This document shows, in pieces, positions 1 to 11,490 of a stretch of 64,000 nt of DNA. The stretch is from assembly GCA_014706295.1 (NCBI GenBank), contig JACSVZ010000007.1, positions 57,984,975-58,048,974 on the forward strand, read 5' to 3'. The position numbers and the translations under genes were made by a program. Position 1 is the first letter of the stretch, and every line of letters starts with the position of its first letter. Source of the stretch: Lycocorax pyrrhopterus obiensis. Lineage: Eukaryota; Chordata; Aves; Passeriformes; Paradisaeidae. The notes under the pieces are model-generated. The model searched no databases and was not told where the DNA came from. It saw only the letters and a program-made list of their open reading frames with translations.

Positions 1-2011
1 GCTGCAGGTAAACTCTTCCTGCCAGTCAGTCTTTGAGAAATGTGTCTTCAGCAGCTCCTAATCTTTGCAACACGTAACTTACTGCCACAGTAGAGTAGGA
101 CTCTGGAATCTGTATTTGTGCTAGTCAGACTGGGACAGATATGAGACAAACTGGTCTGGTCTATCATATCTTTTATTTTAAATTTTGCTATCCTTTGCCA
201 TTGGGTCAGGATGAATTTTGTTGGAAGCTGTTTTTTTCTTGACCACAGAGAGTCTTTACTTCCTTTTTGCCTTTATGTTTTTCCTTCTGATTTCTAATTG
301 CAGAGTATTTTGCTCAAAGTTTAAGGTTTGAGAAATTAGCTTTTCTGAGGTACCCTGTATATAACCATCTAAAAAAGGAATTTTAGTAAATGTGTTCAAA
401 CTATAGTAGAGAGTTTTTGTCCATATAGTGTCAAATCAGGTTATGATCAGGTTCTGAACTGAACCTGCAGTTCTGCTATGGATTTATCTTTACTGGAATT
501 ACCTTATTTTGGGTGCAATACCTGTATGTTAGAAATGCTTACTACCAAATTTTAGAATCTTTCAGCTCTTCTAGTGTCTGTAAGACCTTCATTAGTTCTC
601 TTCTGGATTGAATCCATCATAGCTACGGGCCTTTTTTAGCAGAAGAGTGTTATCTCACCAGGATAGATGTGCCTCAAGCAAACGGTGGATTAGCGCTTTT
701 TGTTACTGTTAAGCCTCACCCTTGGACTTCATTTTCCAAGTCTGATGGAAAAGGAAGAGAAGAATAGTGTCAGACAGCTTCCTTGTATCAGCCACGCCGG
801 TGAGGCAGCGCCTGTGCTGAGACAGCTGCGATATTGCTGCAGTCAGCACAGAGTTTTCCACGGCATTTCAGATCCACAGGGCTGGATTTTACCGGGGTGA
901 TCGCCGGGCCCTTCTGCCATTCGTAACACAGGTACCCCCACAAGCTGCAAGGAGTGTTTATCTCCTCTGTAAGATGGGTCATTCTCCCGAGTACTGGGTG
1001 TGGGGTTACTGCTACAGCCGCCTCAAGAAATCCTCTTTCCCGACTACATTCTTCTCCCCCTAATGCTCGTTCAGCTCGTGCCAGCTCGCCTTGTGTTAAG
1101 CCCAGGAAGCAAAACGAGCAGAAAGTCTTTGAAAGCAGAAGTGGCTCTGTGTGCCCGAGACCTTCAGCGAGGACTGGTGTCCCATTGTTAGCAGGGAGAG
1201 CCCACGTTTATCTAATTCCCACCCGGGAACACATTTCCTGACGGCTGCACTGTGCTCCCTGGGCTTGCACTTGGCAGAGTTTCTGTCAGAGCCTTTCGAG
1301 GAGCTTTACTTGCTGCCTTTGATTTTCATGTACAGATCAGCCGTGCCCTCTCAAGGTTAAACCTGCTTTGTCTGTCCCTCTGCAAACCAGCCCTCTCTCT
1401 GCATTCTTTGGAAATGTAGAAAATGACAGAAAGTCACACTCCAAGACAAACACACAGCAGCTGCGGGGATGGATTAAATAATCTTAATGTGCTTGTTTGA
1501 AATGCTGTTTTCATGACATAAAGGTTATCTTTTTTTTGCAAAACTACCAGCAAAGAGTAAACAGCCTATTGAGAGAAAGTCCAATGTTAACTTGTATAGG
1601 GAAAAGTGATTCTGGTGCTGGTTTTTTTCAGTGAGTTCATCCAATTACATCTAACATTTATAGCCATGTGTCCTGCCTGATAGTTTTATGACTCACTCTG
1701 TTCTAAACTGAATCCTAACCTCTCTTGGATGCCACTTCCTGTGAACTGGGCCAGCTATCCCACACCACCTTGATTCCTCACTCATTTCTCCTTCTGTCTT
1801 ACTTTTGAACTAACACCCACCCTTCCAAACCCCTCTCGTGTGCAGTGTATTAAATGTCTCCTGTCCAGTCACTCTCTTTGCTTGCCTGAATGGTTACCAC
1901 GTTCTTGTGGCCTGCCACTGCCTATGATGCCTTGGGTTTTAACTTTTAAATTTTTCAAACCCTGTACTGCCTCGTATGTTACTCTGAAACTCGATACAGC
2001 CTGTTAGCTAC

Positions 2012-2338
2012 TGTTCTCTCATGCTGGTTAGACATAACAAACCCTCTCTGGGCCTGAGCTCAAGGACACCTTGTTGTCCCAGGCCCCAAAATATGTAAAC
2101 TAAGGCGGTAATTACATCGCTACCTGAAGTTATAATTGGAGAATTAACCCTGATATGCAAATAGACCAAACTTATAAAAGTGTGAAAACCCCGTGACCCA
2201 GGATCCATCTTGGTTGGAGCCCCTTGGAGGCTTTTGACTGCCCAGGGTACACCTTTGAAGGCCCTTCAAATAAAAACATGCCTTTATTCCCTGAATCTTG
2301 TCCAGCCTCTGTTTTCAGGTAGCCGCTTCAAGGCATCA
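2012..2338 (+). mobile_element. Candidate solo LTR of an endogenous retrovirus
   Basis: The segment starts TGTTCTCTCATG and ends GGCATCA, giving the TG...CA ends expected of an LTR. It has the right internal order: a TATA box (TATAAAA, 2173-2179), then a polyadenylation signal (AATAAA, 2269-2274) about 95 bases later, then a short U5-like tail. The 4-base sequence CTAC flanks it on both sides (2008-2011 and 2339-2342), as for the 4-bp target duplications of gamma-type elements. A 4-bp match is weak evidence on its own. No gag, pol or env remnant lies next to it, so if real it is a solo LTR left by recombination between two LTRs. Family not assigned. Confidence 0.55.
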
Positions 2339-5300
2339 CCTACATGGCTCTCTGCAGTGCTCACTGTGTGCAGCCACTGAGCAATGTCATTTCCTTCGGT
2401 CTGTCTCATTAAATAGCACATCTCAGCTCCTTTCTCGTGACCAACCCAACCTGAGATCCTAGTGGTATATTTATTGATTAACTTAAGTGAGATAAACTCA
2501 CAGAACAGTAAGACAACAAAACACTGCGTGGGAAAAAGCCAGCACTCAGGCTTTTCACACAGAACAATGCAAATCCTTCAGGAGTTGGTGTCTGTCCCAC
2601 AGACAGACTGGATTTTTTAAAGACAGAGTAAGTGAGAGCTGCAATTTCTCTTTTGTTTTACTCTAAGAGGCTGTTCAGTACAAATGGAGATGAGAGAACA
2701 GGATCTTAGTTAGCTGAAGTCACTGAAACCAAGCTAAATTACAGAAGAACTCCAGCACCTGGTTTTTTAATCCATAGAAGAAGAGGGATCTGTCAAAGCT
2801 GGTTCATCTGCCATCTGGCATGCATTTCCTGTACCTGCCTCTAATCTTGGGCTGATTTTTGTTGGCACATTTCCAGAATCGAATAAAGGAGACTTAAGCT
2901 CAATATTTTCATTTTTACATGCTTTCCCCGTAAGTTGGGAACTTTTAAACTGTATATTTAAAAAAAAAACTTTAAAAGTTTATTTTCTAGCTTTATTTTT
3001 GGTCAGTGAAAATGACAGAAAAGTAGTTTTAGGGTTATTTTGGTGGAAAGTTGCTGATTGTTTTCGATCTGTGACAAGACTTTGGCTGATCCTCTTGACC
3101 TCCCTGCGATCTCATTTGTCTTTGAATTTCCTGCTTTTCCCTATTGGTTTCAATGGGGGGAAAAGGTGCCTAGGACATTGTCTGGTGATCTGATGGAGAC
3201 ATTTACAACACCTCCATTCAATATTCCCCCTCCAACATCTCACCCAATCACCCTTCACTTGAACCTGGAGTCCTTTACTGCCAGTGAGTCTGGGAATAAT
3301 AATGAGTGAGAATACTGGGGTAGATTTTAAACATCCCCTCTCTCCTAATTTCAGGACAGTTTCCAAGTTTCTATTAAAAATTCTGTTCCCTTTTTTATTT
3401 TGGCTTCTTTTACTGTTAAGTGAATTAATTATTTGAAGCAGTTGTTTACCGTGTCATGATAGTAATAGGCAACAGCACTAAATGCCTGCTGCTTTTCCAT
3501 ATTTCAGACAATCCTTTCCCTCTTTCACTTGTCCCAATCACTGTTTCCTAATTTAGGTGGAAAAGGCAGACCTTGAGAGTAAATAACCAGCCTTGTGTGG
3601 CTGCTGCAAGCTGAATAATGAAACACAGCAAGTGCTCCGGCCTTCCCAGGGGTCTGAGCACAAGTGTGAGCCCTGCTGCTGCACCAAATGTGGGCTGCTG
3701 ACCTTGGCAGGGAAACAAGGACCTCGAGCCATGGGTTATGCACCCTGAAAAAGGGAGAGCACCGATCTGGTGTAGCTCGTTTGGTCCTGAGTGGTTCAGT
3801 ATCGCATTTCCTCAACGGTGATTTGTCATTTTCTGCAGCTCATACTGCAGCAAGCCTGAATGCAATCCATCAGAAGTATGTATTGGATATTTGTGAGGTA
3901 AATTAACAAGCTGATAGTAATCACTGCTTCATATTTGATAAGATGCATGTTCTGGACATCAACAGATGCTGTTTTGCTTGGTTGTTGTTTTTCTGGTTCT
4001 TTTCCTCTACTCTCTTTTTGCCCTCTACTCATTTTGTTTTTCGCTCTAAAACATTGTAGCATGGATTTTATTTGAATCAAGTTTTCCTCTGTATTTTCTG
4101 TTCTCAGGGCTGGGTTGTATTGCTGTGGCTGCCTTTGGCAGCACCATCCTGAGGGGTCCATAATCCCTGACACTTGCCCTGCCTTTTCTGGATTTGCCTG
4201 GGTACCGGAGCGGGGAAGTCGCCGTCCATCCATGGTGCAAAGGAAGGGAGATGACTTTTCCCAGTCTCTGTGTGAGCATATGGCCTCACTTCTCTCTCCC
4301 ACTCATCTTCTATGGCCTCACTGACCAGCAAATTTTCCGCAGAACCAAGTTCCTCAGCTGCTCCCTGTCCTGTGAATAGCTGAAAATTGGGATTGCAGAG
4401 TGAAGGCAGAGGACATGATTTCTAAATTTCCTTTCACAGTGGTGTTCACCTTTGTTTCAGCTGCCTGTCTCGCCAGGAGAACACTTTCTTTCCTTGCAAG
4501 CTCACACCTCCTCTCCCCATCCCTTGCCCTTGCTTGTACAGAGCAAACGAGTAAAAAAAGATCTTCTGCAGTTGACAAAAATCCAGGCATTTTTTTGGTA
4601 CAAATATCCAAAAAGTCTCCCTTGAGGATGTTTACTTAGGGCTTGTTAATTAAAGGGGTAATGATAATTTCAGAGCCAACTTCCAATTCCTTCACAGAGG
4701 TGTTGATATTCCGTCATGGAAAAGAAGATCCATTTTGCCTCAGTGCATGCTCATAATTTCACTCACCAAGATACTCCTTTTTTGATCAGGCTATGAAAAA
4801 ATAACTTGCAAGAACAATCATTCCCTTGAAGCCAATCACTGCTGCAAAGGGGAGCCTTGCTTTACAGTCAATGACTTTGATGCCTTGGGTAGTTCAAGTA
4901 AGGATCTGCCTTGATTGACAAGACCCTTTCTATAAATTTGAGCAATTAGACATCCCAGTAGCAGCTGCTGGGGAGATCTACTGATCACGAAGCTGACAGA
5001 GATTGCAGTGCAGGTCTCCTGCTGCTCCCTCTGACATCCTGAAACACCATCTGCAATTTAAAACTGCAAAAGGAATTCTGACTCCAACGAGTTAGGTGAG
5101 TGCACGTCTGTGTTTGCTCCCTGTCATGGCTCTGGCTCATGAATAAAGCAGCAGGATTTGCTAAAGTGGCAAGGGATAAATGCTTGATTTGTTCTGAAGT
5201 TTGTTGATTTTGCTCTCATTCATCTTCTTTTAAAAATAAGGAATTTTAGCTTTTTTTTACCCTGTCGAAGGTTATATATAAATATATTATCTTTAATCAC

Positions 5301-5388
5301 ATGTAAGACTCCGGTGTATACATGGTGACATATTTGATGCAAACATCATGTGCTGATCTAAAGCTTTGATTAAAAAATTTAAATAATT

Positions 5389-5406
5389 TGATTTAAATTT
5401 AAATCA
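5389..5406. repeat. 18-bp perfect AT-rich palindrome
   Basis: TGATTTAAATTTAAATCA equals its own reverse complement. It sits in a longer AT-rich stretch (about 5368-5415). It could extrude as a short cruciform or bind a homodimeric factor, but AT-rich palindromes of this size also arise by chance. Confidence 0.6.
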
Positions 5407-6403
5407 TTTTGTTTAACAGGAGCTTACAGACTCAAGCATCATCCAGCCAAAAGGCAGTCCCAGCTCACTTAATTTTGGTCTGTCCCTGAGGACAGACCCC
5501 AGCACATACCAGTCTGTGCCCTGTGTAGTTGCTGACTGTCTCAAAATTAAGTGTCAAATCTTGGGTTTCTAAGATGGATGTATTTGAATGCAATGATAGC
5601 ATGTGAATTATAAAATGGACCATGTGGCTTAGAGCTACTTTCCAGCTCTCTTTTTTTGACAGAGGAGCTGTTCCAGAGAGGTTGGGTGCTTTCCTTACTG
5701 AGACAGAAGGTCAACAACAGGTATCAGAGGGTCTTGGTGCATGCTGGGCTGCTCAGGTGTGAGGATTTCAGGGTTCCTCTGGTCACCTTGGCCATGTCCC
5801 CCCTTGTCTGACCAGCTTTGACCACTGGCTTGGCAGCCTGGGTTGGGTCTGAGGTGGCTGTAGGGCAGTGTGGGGTGAAGGGACAGCCAGCCCCTCTGGC
5901 TGCAGCCCTGGGAGAGGAACAGCACAAGTCCAGCGCACAGGATGTTGGTACTGGCAACTCCAGCAACACTTGTGGGAGATGCTGAGATCATAGCACAAAC
6001 TCAGGGATGCTTGGCTCCCAGCTCTGCAGCTATTGGCTTTGTGTGAGCTCAGGACAACCCAAAAGGGGTGCTAGAAAGGCATATGCTGCAAAACAAATCT
6101 GCAATGTGGAGATTTCAGTGGGGCTGAGGCATCGGCTGGTGACTTTATCTCTTCCAGGCGAACTCCCACTGCTATGCAGGGACAGTCTTCACACTGCTGC
6201 ATTCTGTGACAGACCTCTGTACGGAGATTTTCCACTTCTGGGAGTAGGCGGCCACTCATTCCTCCACCTGCCCCTCTTCTCTCAGGCTGAGTGAGGATGC
6301 GTTTGAAGGGAGGAAGGGCTATCCCTGCCTCAGCTAAGCCCGTCCACGTGCACTTCTTGCCTGCTGGGCTGTGCTGGCTCTCCCAGCCCTCCCCTCCTCT
6401 CCC

Positions 6404-6416
6404 TTCTGCCTTCAGC
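6404..6416 (+). other. Candidate splice acceptor just before the GPHB5 ATG
   Basis: A dense C/T tract runs from about 6382 and ends in CTTCAG at 6410-6415, one base before the ATG at 6417. This is a textbook 3' splice site. It suggests a 5' untranslated exon upstream joined one base ahead of the start codon. No donor or promoter for it could be identified. The open frame continues upstream to an ATG at 6291 without a stop, but that upstream peptide looks like neither a signal peptide nor any GPHB5 sequence I know. Confidence 0.5.
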
Positions 6417-6620
6417 ATGAAGCCCCCCTGCCTGATCCTGGGAGCTCTCCTTGTCCTGCTGCTGTCCGGCTGCGGCGCCGCCACCAAGGCCTCGGCCATC
6501 GACCTGCGGACGTTCGTGGGCTGTGCCGTGCGGGAATTCACCTTCCTGGCCAGGAAACCCGGCTGCCGTGGGCTCAGGGTGACCACGGACGCCTGCTGGG
6601 GACGCTGCGAGACCTGGGAG
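6417..6620 (+). CDS. GPHB5: GPHB5 coding exon 1
   Basis: This exon encodes residues 1-68: the signal peptide and the first part of the cystine knot through CWGRCETWE. The ATG at 6417 was chosen because it gives a signal peptide at once and the family's usual length. The donor GTGAGG follows directly at 6621. The exon is markedly GC-rich compared with the surrounding DNA, which explains a long antisense open frame here. Confidence 0.95.
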
Positions 6621-8588
6621 GTGAGGCTGTGAGCCGGGGACATCCCTGGCTAGTACTTGCCCCCCAGGAAAAGCCCTCTAAAGACACCCACCCGGTGTCC
6701 TGCTCCATGACCCCCTGGCTACCGCTGCCAGCGTTTGCTGTTGGTTGTCCCCTCCCTCCTCCCACTGCCCCAAAGGGGATGGAGGCCATGTGATGATGTT
6801 AATGAAGCACTTATGTAATGCTCTTACTACGCAATCTGAAAGCCTCTTACAGCTTGAACACTTAAGGAGAGGAGGACTTTATTACTTTGCTTGAAAAAAA
6901 AAGAAGTCCTTTGAGAGTAAGATGGAGCTCCCGATTGATGGGTAATATATTTTGTTCCAAAAAGCAAATCCCAAAAGGTAATGTCTGTTCCTAATTTGGT
7001 CCCATTTTAAGTCACAGCCCTGTATAAATATGAAGTACTTAAGTTTTAGGGGTGTACAGAGGGAGAAAGGAAGAGCGTAAGTGCATGCACACACATGTCA
7101 GAGAACAAATTTCTTTGCCTTTCTGCAGCTGGGAGGCTCAAGGGGCCAATCCTAGTTTAATTTATTTGGGAAATCTTGAGTGACTCAGAGGGGTTTGTCC
7201 ACATGAAGACAAGGACTCTACGTAAGTGACCAGAGGAGGAGCCATGGTCTGTGTGCCAGCTCTGACTCCCCTTCTTCACGACTTGGTGGGATGAGGGGAA
7301 AGGCCACCAGTGGCCAGATTCCATGCTGGGATAAGGTTCCTTTGAGGGACCTCTTGACTCCTGGTTCCCCTACCCCCGAGCTCCTCTGGCAGCTCAGACC
7401 TTGCAGCCTCTCTTGCTATGTTGCAGTACCCCTGGGGTGTAGTTCAGCTGAACCCACCTGGCTGTGGGTTCAACAGATTCCGGAAGGCACCAGGAGGTGT
7501 TTGGATGGGGGCTTTGTAAGAGGGAAGGTGTCTGCCTATCTTGCTGAAATGTTGCATCTGTTCTCTCCCATGCCATCCTTCTTGGTTCCCAGGGAGGGCT
7601 CTTTGCAAAGACCAGAGGGAAAGAAGGAAATTAAAATGTCTTCTGGCTGTGTTACCTTAGGCAGTGGGCTCCCATTCCTGTGTGTGCTGCCCATTCCTGG
7701 AGTCCTTGGAAAATGGGTGTCCCTGTTGAGGAAAAACTGATTTTTCAGCAAAACCAATGCCACTGTGATACCACATGGCAGCGTGGGTTTCAAGGCCTTC
7801 AGGCTCCTGTCATCTCCTGATGGCTGAGGTCTCTGGCCAAGCTGATTTTCTCAGGAGGAACTGCAGACTTCTATGCTGGCTGCTGTGCCGAGAGCTTTCC
7901 CCACAGTGTACAGCCACTGGGATTTGTGGGAAGTGCAGCCTGACAGGGAAGACTGGTCTGGCTGAGAAAAAACCCCAGCCTTTGGCACCTGGATGCACCC
8001 CTGCTCTCAGGTAGCTTGTGCACATGAAGGGTTTCCAGCAGAATGTGTTTAATGGAAAATCAATGCTTTTGGAAGAAGGCAGCTGCTTTTGGCAGCATTT
8101 GGTTGAAACACTCATACTCTGCTGCAAACCAGCTTTTAGGATAATCTTTTGTCTTCCTTCAAGCAGGTTTTAATTGGAGCTTTATGCTTTAAACAAACTG
8201 AAACACATCCATGTGCTCACTCCCCTCCATGGCAGGGCTCCAACAGGCAAGTGTTGAAGGATGTAGCCTAAAATTCATTTCCATGGCCCCTTCCACCTGA
8301 TCCAGTAGCTCCTCTATTTACACTAAATCCCCTCGAGGAAACTGGGGCTCCAGAGGTTTGTCTCGCTTCCTGCCCGAGGCCAGCATTTCTCCCCCGCAGA
8401 AGCCGATCCTGGAGCCGCCCTACATCGAGTCCCACCACCGGATCTGCACCTACAACGAGACCAGGATGGCGACGGTGAAGCTGCCCAAGTGTGCCCCCGA
8501 CGTGGACCCCTTCTACACCTACCCGGTGGCCATCCGCTGCGACTGTGACATCTGCTCCACTGCCACCACCGAGTGTGAGACTTACTGA
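6417..8588 (+). CDS. GPHB5: Glycoprotein hormone beta-5 (thyrostimulin beta subunit), complete, two coding exons
   Basis: The coding sequence is join(6417-6620, 8400-8588), 130 residues plus stop, the same length as human GPHB5. GPHB5 pairs non-covalently with GPHA2 to form thyrostimulin, a secreted ligand of the TSH receptor. Residues 1 to about 22-26 form a signal peptide with a Leu-rich core. The mature chain has 10 cysteines (35, 50, 60, 64 in exon 1; six in exon 2), fitting five cystine-knot disulfides. That is two fewer than the 12 of FSH, LH and TSH beta chains, as known for this subunit. One N-glycosylation sequon (Asn-Glu-Thr) lies in exon 2. The C-terminal CSTATTECETY is almost identical to the mammalian end. 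The intron is 1779 bp, GT-AG, phase 0. The frame is intact, so the gene looks functional. It converges with RHOJ. Confidence 0.96.
6621..8399 (+). other. GPHB5: GPHB5 intron
   Basis: A 1779-bp intron from GTGAGG (6621) to CCCCCGCAG (ending 8399), falling between complete codons. No repeat, second gene or conserved-looking element stands out in it. Confidence 0.93.
8400..8588 (+). CDS. GPHB5: GPHB5 coding exon 2 with stop
   Basis: This exon encodes residues 69-130, from KPILEPPYIESHHRICTYNE to CSTATTECETY, ending in TGA at 8586-8588. It carries six cysteines, including the CDC pair of the knot, and the only N-glycosylation sequon. Downstream, no canonical AATAAA occurs for several kilobases on this strand. 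An ATTAAA variant at about 9343-9348 is the nearest candidate poly(A) signal, giving a 3' UTR of roughly 0.8 kb. Confidence 0.95.
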   Translation, partial: KPILEPPYIESHHRICTYNETRMATVKLPKCAPDVDPFYTYPVAIRCDCDICSTATTECETY

Positions 8589-10889
8589 CCTCCCGGCCCA
8601 GGCCAGGCCAGGAGGCACCGAATTCTCCCCCAGCTTCACGCCCCTGGTACCTCCAGCGTTCTGGAGGGTGTCAATCAGCCCAGAATTTGATCTCGCCCTG
8701 TAATGCTCCTAATCGCTGACTTTTCTGGGCAGATGAGGCTTAATCCCCTCTCCTCATGCTGCTCAGAGCATGATTGCTGTAGAAACCCGGCGCACAGCCT
8801 CACAATAGCAAATCCCGTGGTAGAAAGAAATGATGCAGTTTCCCTTCCTCCTCATGAGCTTTTCACTCTGTGTGACCTTTCTCCCTTCACAAAGCACTCA
8901 CGGGGCTGAGCAGCCACTGGGGTGTGGAAACACCCCACAAAGGCATCGCCTCCTCCATAGCAGCCTGATCCATCTGGGGTTTAGCTTCTTCCCAGCAATG
9001 TAAGTGCAGTTACCAACACTTCCACCACCTCCCCCTCTCCCCTCCATTAGTTAATCTCACCCTGCAGTCATTCAGGAACAACAGTCAAAGAAGAACGTCT
9101 CAAGGCCAGAGAAATGGAAATAAGTATTCAGATCACTACCTTGAAATTAGGGGGAATGCATACTCAGCCCTGACTCAGCCAAGGACTTAAGCTCGTGATT
9201 AAGTGTTTTGCTTAATATCAGTGGACTTTTACAGTTAAGCACGTATTTCAGTGCTTTGCTTAATTGGAGCTATTTTGTTGAGAAAAAAAAAATCTTGTCT
9301 CACAAGGGACAATTCCTGAAAAAAAAAAAGAAGAGAGAAACACATTAAATGTGCAGAACCATCTGCTTTTGTCCAGGGATTGGAGGGGAAATGGCTTCAC
9401 GTGGAACCAGTGAGACTCTGCAGAGGCCAAGGCATCTCTCCTGACAATTTCCAGAGTCAGAGGGACCAAGCCAAAAGGCAACTATCATGGTTTGGTGTCA
9501 GCGGGCCCCTGGCTGAGGTGGTGGGAAAGAGGGGGCTTGGAAAGGTGTTCCCACAGTTCCCTGAGCTGCTAAGCTCCATGGAGACCTGCTGCTCTGAGGG
9601 TGCACACAGAGCTGGGGGACAGCCAGATGTGCTCGCAGGAAAGCTGCGGAGTGTCCAGCAATGGTGGGTGAGACAAGTCCAGCACAGGAAAGAGAGCAGA
9701 CGTTCCAAAGGACAGTTCACACCTCCTCAGACCCGCTCTTTACAAACCAGGGGGACACCTGGGGGCTGCCACAAGAGCCTCCTGTGACCGCAGCCACACA
9801 AGTGCCTTTGTTCCCTGGTTCCCACCTGCAGGAGGACACATTCACATTCATCCCTCATTTCTCCCTTGGGCAAAATAGGATATTAGGTGAAAGCAGGAAG
9901 ATTTGCCAAGTGGGAGAGGCCCACAGGAGCTCACAATACAAAGACACCTTCTCAGATAGCCATTAGGAGAGAATTGCTGCTGAGAGTAATACCTGCACCT
10001 GTCTTCCCCCACTCAGTGCCTTGTCTCCTGGATGCAGTCACCTTCATTTACAGGCACGCGTGCTTGAAACTTCCCCAGGTGTCCTGACCGCATTGAGACA
10101 GATTTAATTTAACCTGTAATTTATTAGTTGATATAATTTTTTTATCTGTAAAAACTGCACTGTGACTGAGCAGGAAGAAGGTGATTTTATCACCCTGCCT
10201 TCTGCAATTCTGAATAGAGACTGCTGTGCCCAACAGCAGCAGTTTTTTTGCTGATGGAGAGTTTAAATACCCTTTAAAAAGTCCTCATGTTTTGTTTCAA
10301 ATTGCACCTCACAATCCCTCTGATATTGTCAACTGGCGTTACAGTTATTATGGGAAACCTGCAAATTGTTTTGTGTCCTTAATAAACCTCAAAACTGTAG
10401 TATGAAAGCAATTTAAAGCAATGTGTCCCTCTTCTTCTGTGTGTAGAGATTTCTCACGTAGAATATGTATAAGCTCCCACAAACTCCTTGCCAGAGCTGT
10501 GAACACCTGCAAAACATCTTCTTGGTGTGAAGTCATTTCCTTCGCTGGATTTCTCTGATTGAGTCTGGCTGTGCTGCAGGCTCAGGATTAGAGGTAGGGT
10601 TAGAAAGTGGCAAACTTCCTTCCCTTGCAGCCAGCAGGAAATCAGGGCTGTACCCAGACACAATGAGACAGTAGAATCCTCAGCAACGGATCAGAACAAA
10701 ACACTGCAGGGTGAGAAAAGGGTTTTGACTGATGCAGCCAGAGCAGGGAGCAGAAGGGGGAGATGGGAAGGATGTACTGACTGAAACCAAGTCAGCAAAA
10801 GGCCATTTTGAGATGATCTTTCAAGGAGGAGAGCAAAGGAGATGCTGTGGATTTGCCCTGAGGGACCAAAGTCCAGCCAAAACCAGAGC

Positions 10890-11050
10890 CCACCAACTCA
10901 TTTGCCAGGGAAGTGGTGGAGTCCCCATCACTGGAGGTATTTAAAAGACATGTAGATGTGGCACTTGGGGACAGCAGCGCTGGGTTAATGGTTGAACCCA
11001 ATGATCTTAAAGGTCTTTTCCAACAAAAATGATTCCAAAATTCTATGATT
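10890..11050 (+). mobile_element. CR1 LINE 3' fragment
   Basis: It reads through the usual CR1 3' end: GGAAGTGGTGGAGTCCCC, then a TGGATGTGGCACTT-like stretch, then CCCAATGATCTTAAAGGTC, ending in a decayed ATTCTATGAT tail. It is 5'-truncated, as most avian CR1 copies are, and diverged. Its 3' end faces that of the minus-strand copy at 11235, about 185 bp away. Confidence 0.88.
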
Positions 11051-11234
11051 TGACTGGTGCACATCCGTCTTTTTCCAGCTTTGCTGGGTTCCCACAAGTA
11101 GGCACGCAGCACTGACTTAATTACAGGGAGCCAATTTCATTTCTGGTGCTGGTAATTGCAAATCTGGAACTTTTCCCCAGAAGTAATTACACTAGTAGGT
11201 CTTAATTCTGTCAAAATCCCATCACTTTTCATAC

Positions 11235-11490
11235 TTAAAATCACAAACAGTTTGAGCTGTTTCTAGTCCAGCCCACCTGCAAGGAGCAGGGGCATCTTCC
11301 ACTAGACCAGGCTGCTTCAAGCCCTGTCCAACCTCATCCAAAATGTTTCCAGGGATGGGGCATCTACCACCTCTCTGGCCAGTGTTTCACCATCCTCACT
11401 GTAAAAAGCTTCTTGTCTAAGTCAACTCTCTTTTAGTTCAAAAATTACTCCTTGTCCTGTCACAACTTGTGACCACGTCTTCAGTTTTCA
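11235..11490 (-). mobile_element. CR1 LINE 3' fragment
   Basis: It matches the antisense CR1 3' region: the TAGTCCAGCCCACCTGC start, CTTCCACTAGACCAGGCTGC, then CCAGGGATGGGGCATC, and finally TTACTCCTTGTCCTGTCACA. The extreme 3' hexamer tail is missing or too decayed to see. The right-hand (5') boundary is approximate. Confidence 0.85.

Larger units (their letters stand above)
1..6416. other. Intergenic sequence upstream of GPHB5
   Basis: No coding exon is recognisable here on either strand; all open frames are short and resemble no family I know. It holds a candidate solo LTR (about 2012-2338), an 18-bp AT palindrome at 5389-5406, and otherwise unique-looking AT-rich DNA. In human the next gene on this side is PPP2R5E, in the same orientation as GPHB5, so its 3' end could lie just left of the window or its 3' UTR could reach in. 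I cannot see a sign of it. The last 35 bases before the GPHB5 ATG are a strong polypyrimidine tract. Confidence 0.6.

Noticed and set aside
1..1500. 3' UTR of PPP2R5E expected from synteny
   Set aside because: No stop codon, coding sequence or recognisable UTR motif ties this stretch to that gene.
6071..6643. 190-codon open frame on the - strand
   Set aside because: It lies antisense to GC-rich GPHB5 exon 1, where stop codons are rare on both strands, and resembles no known protein.
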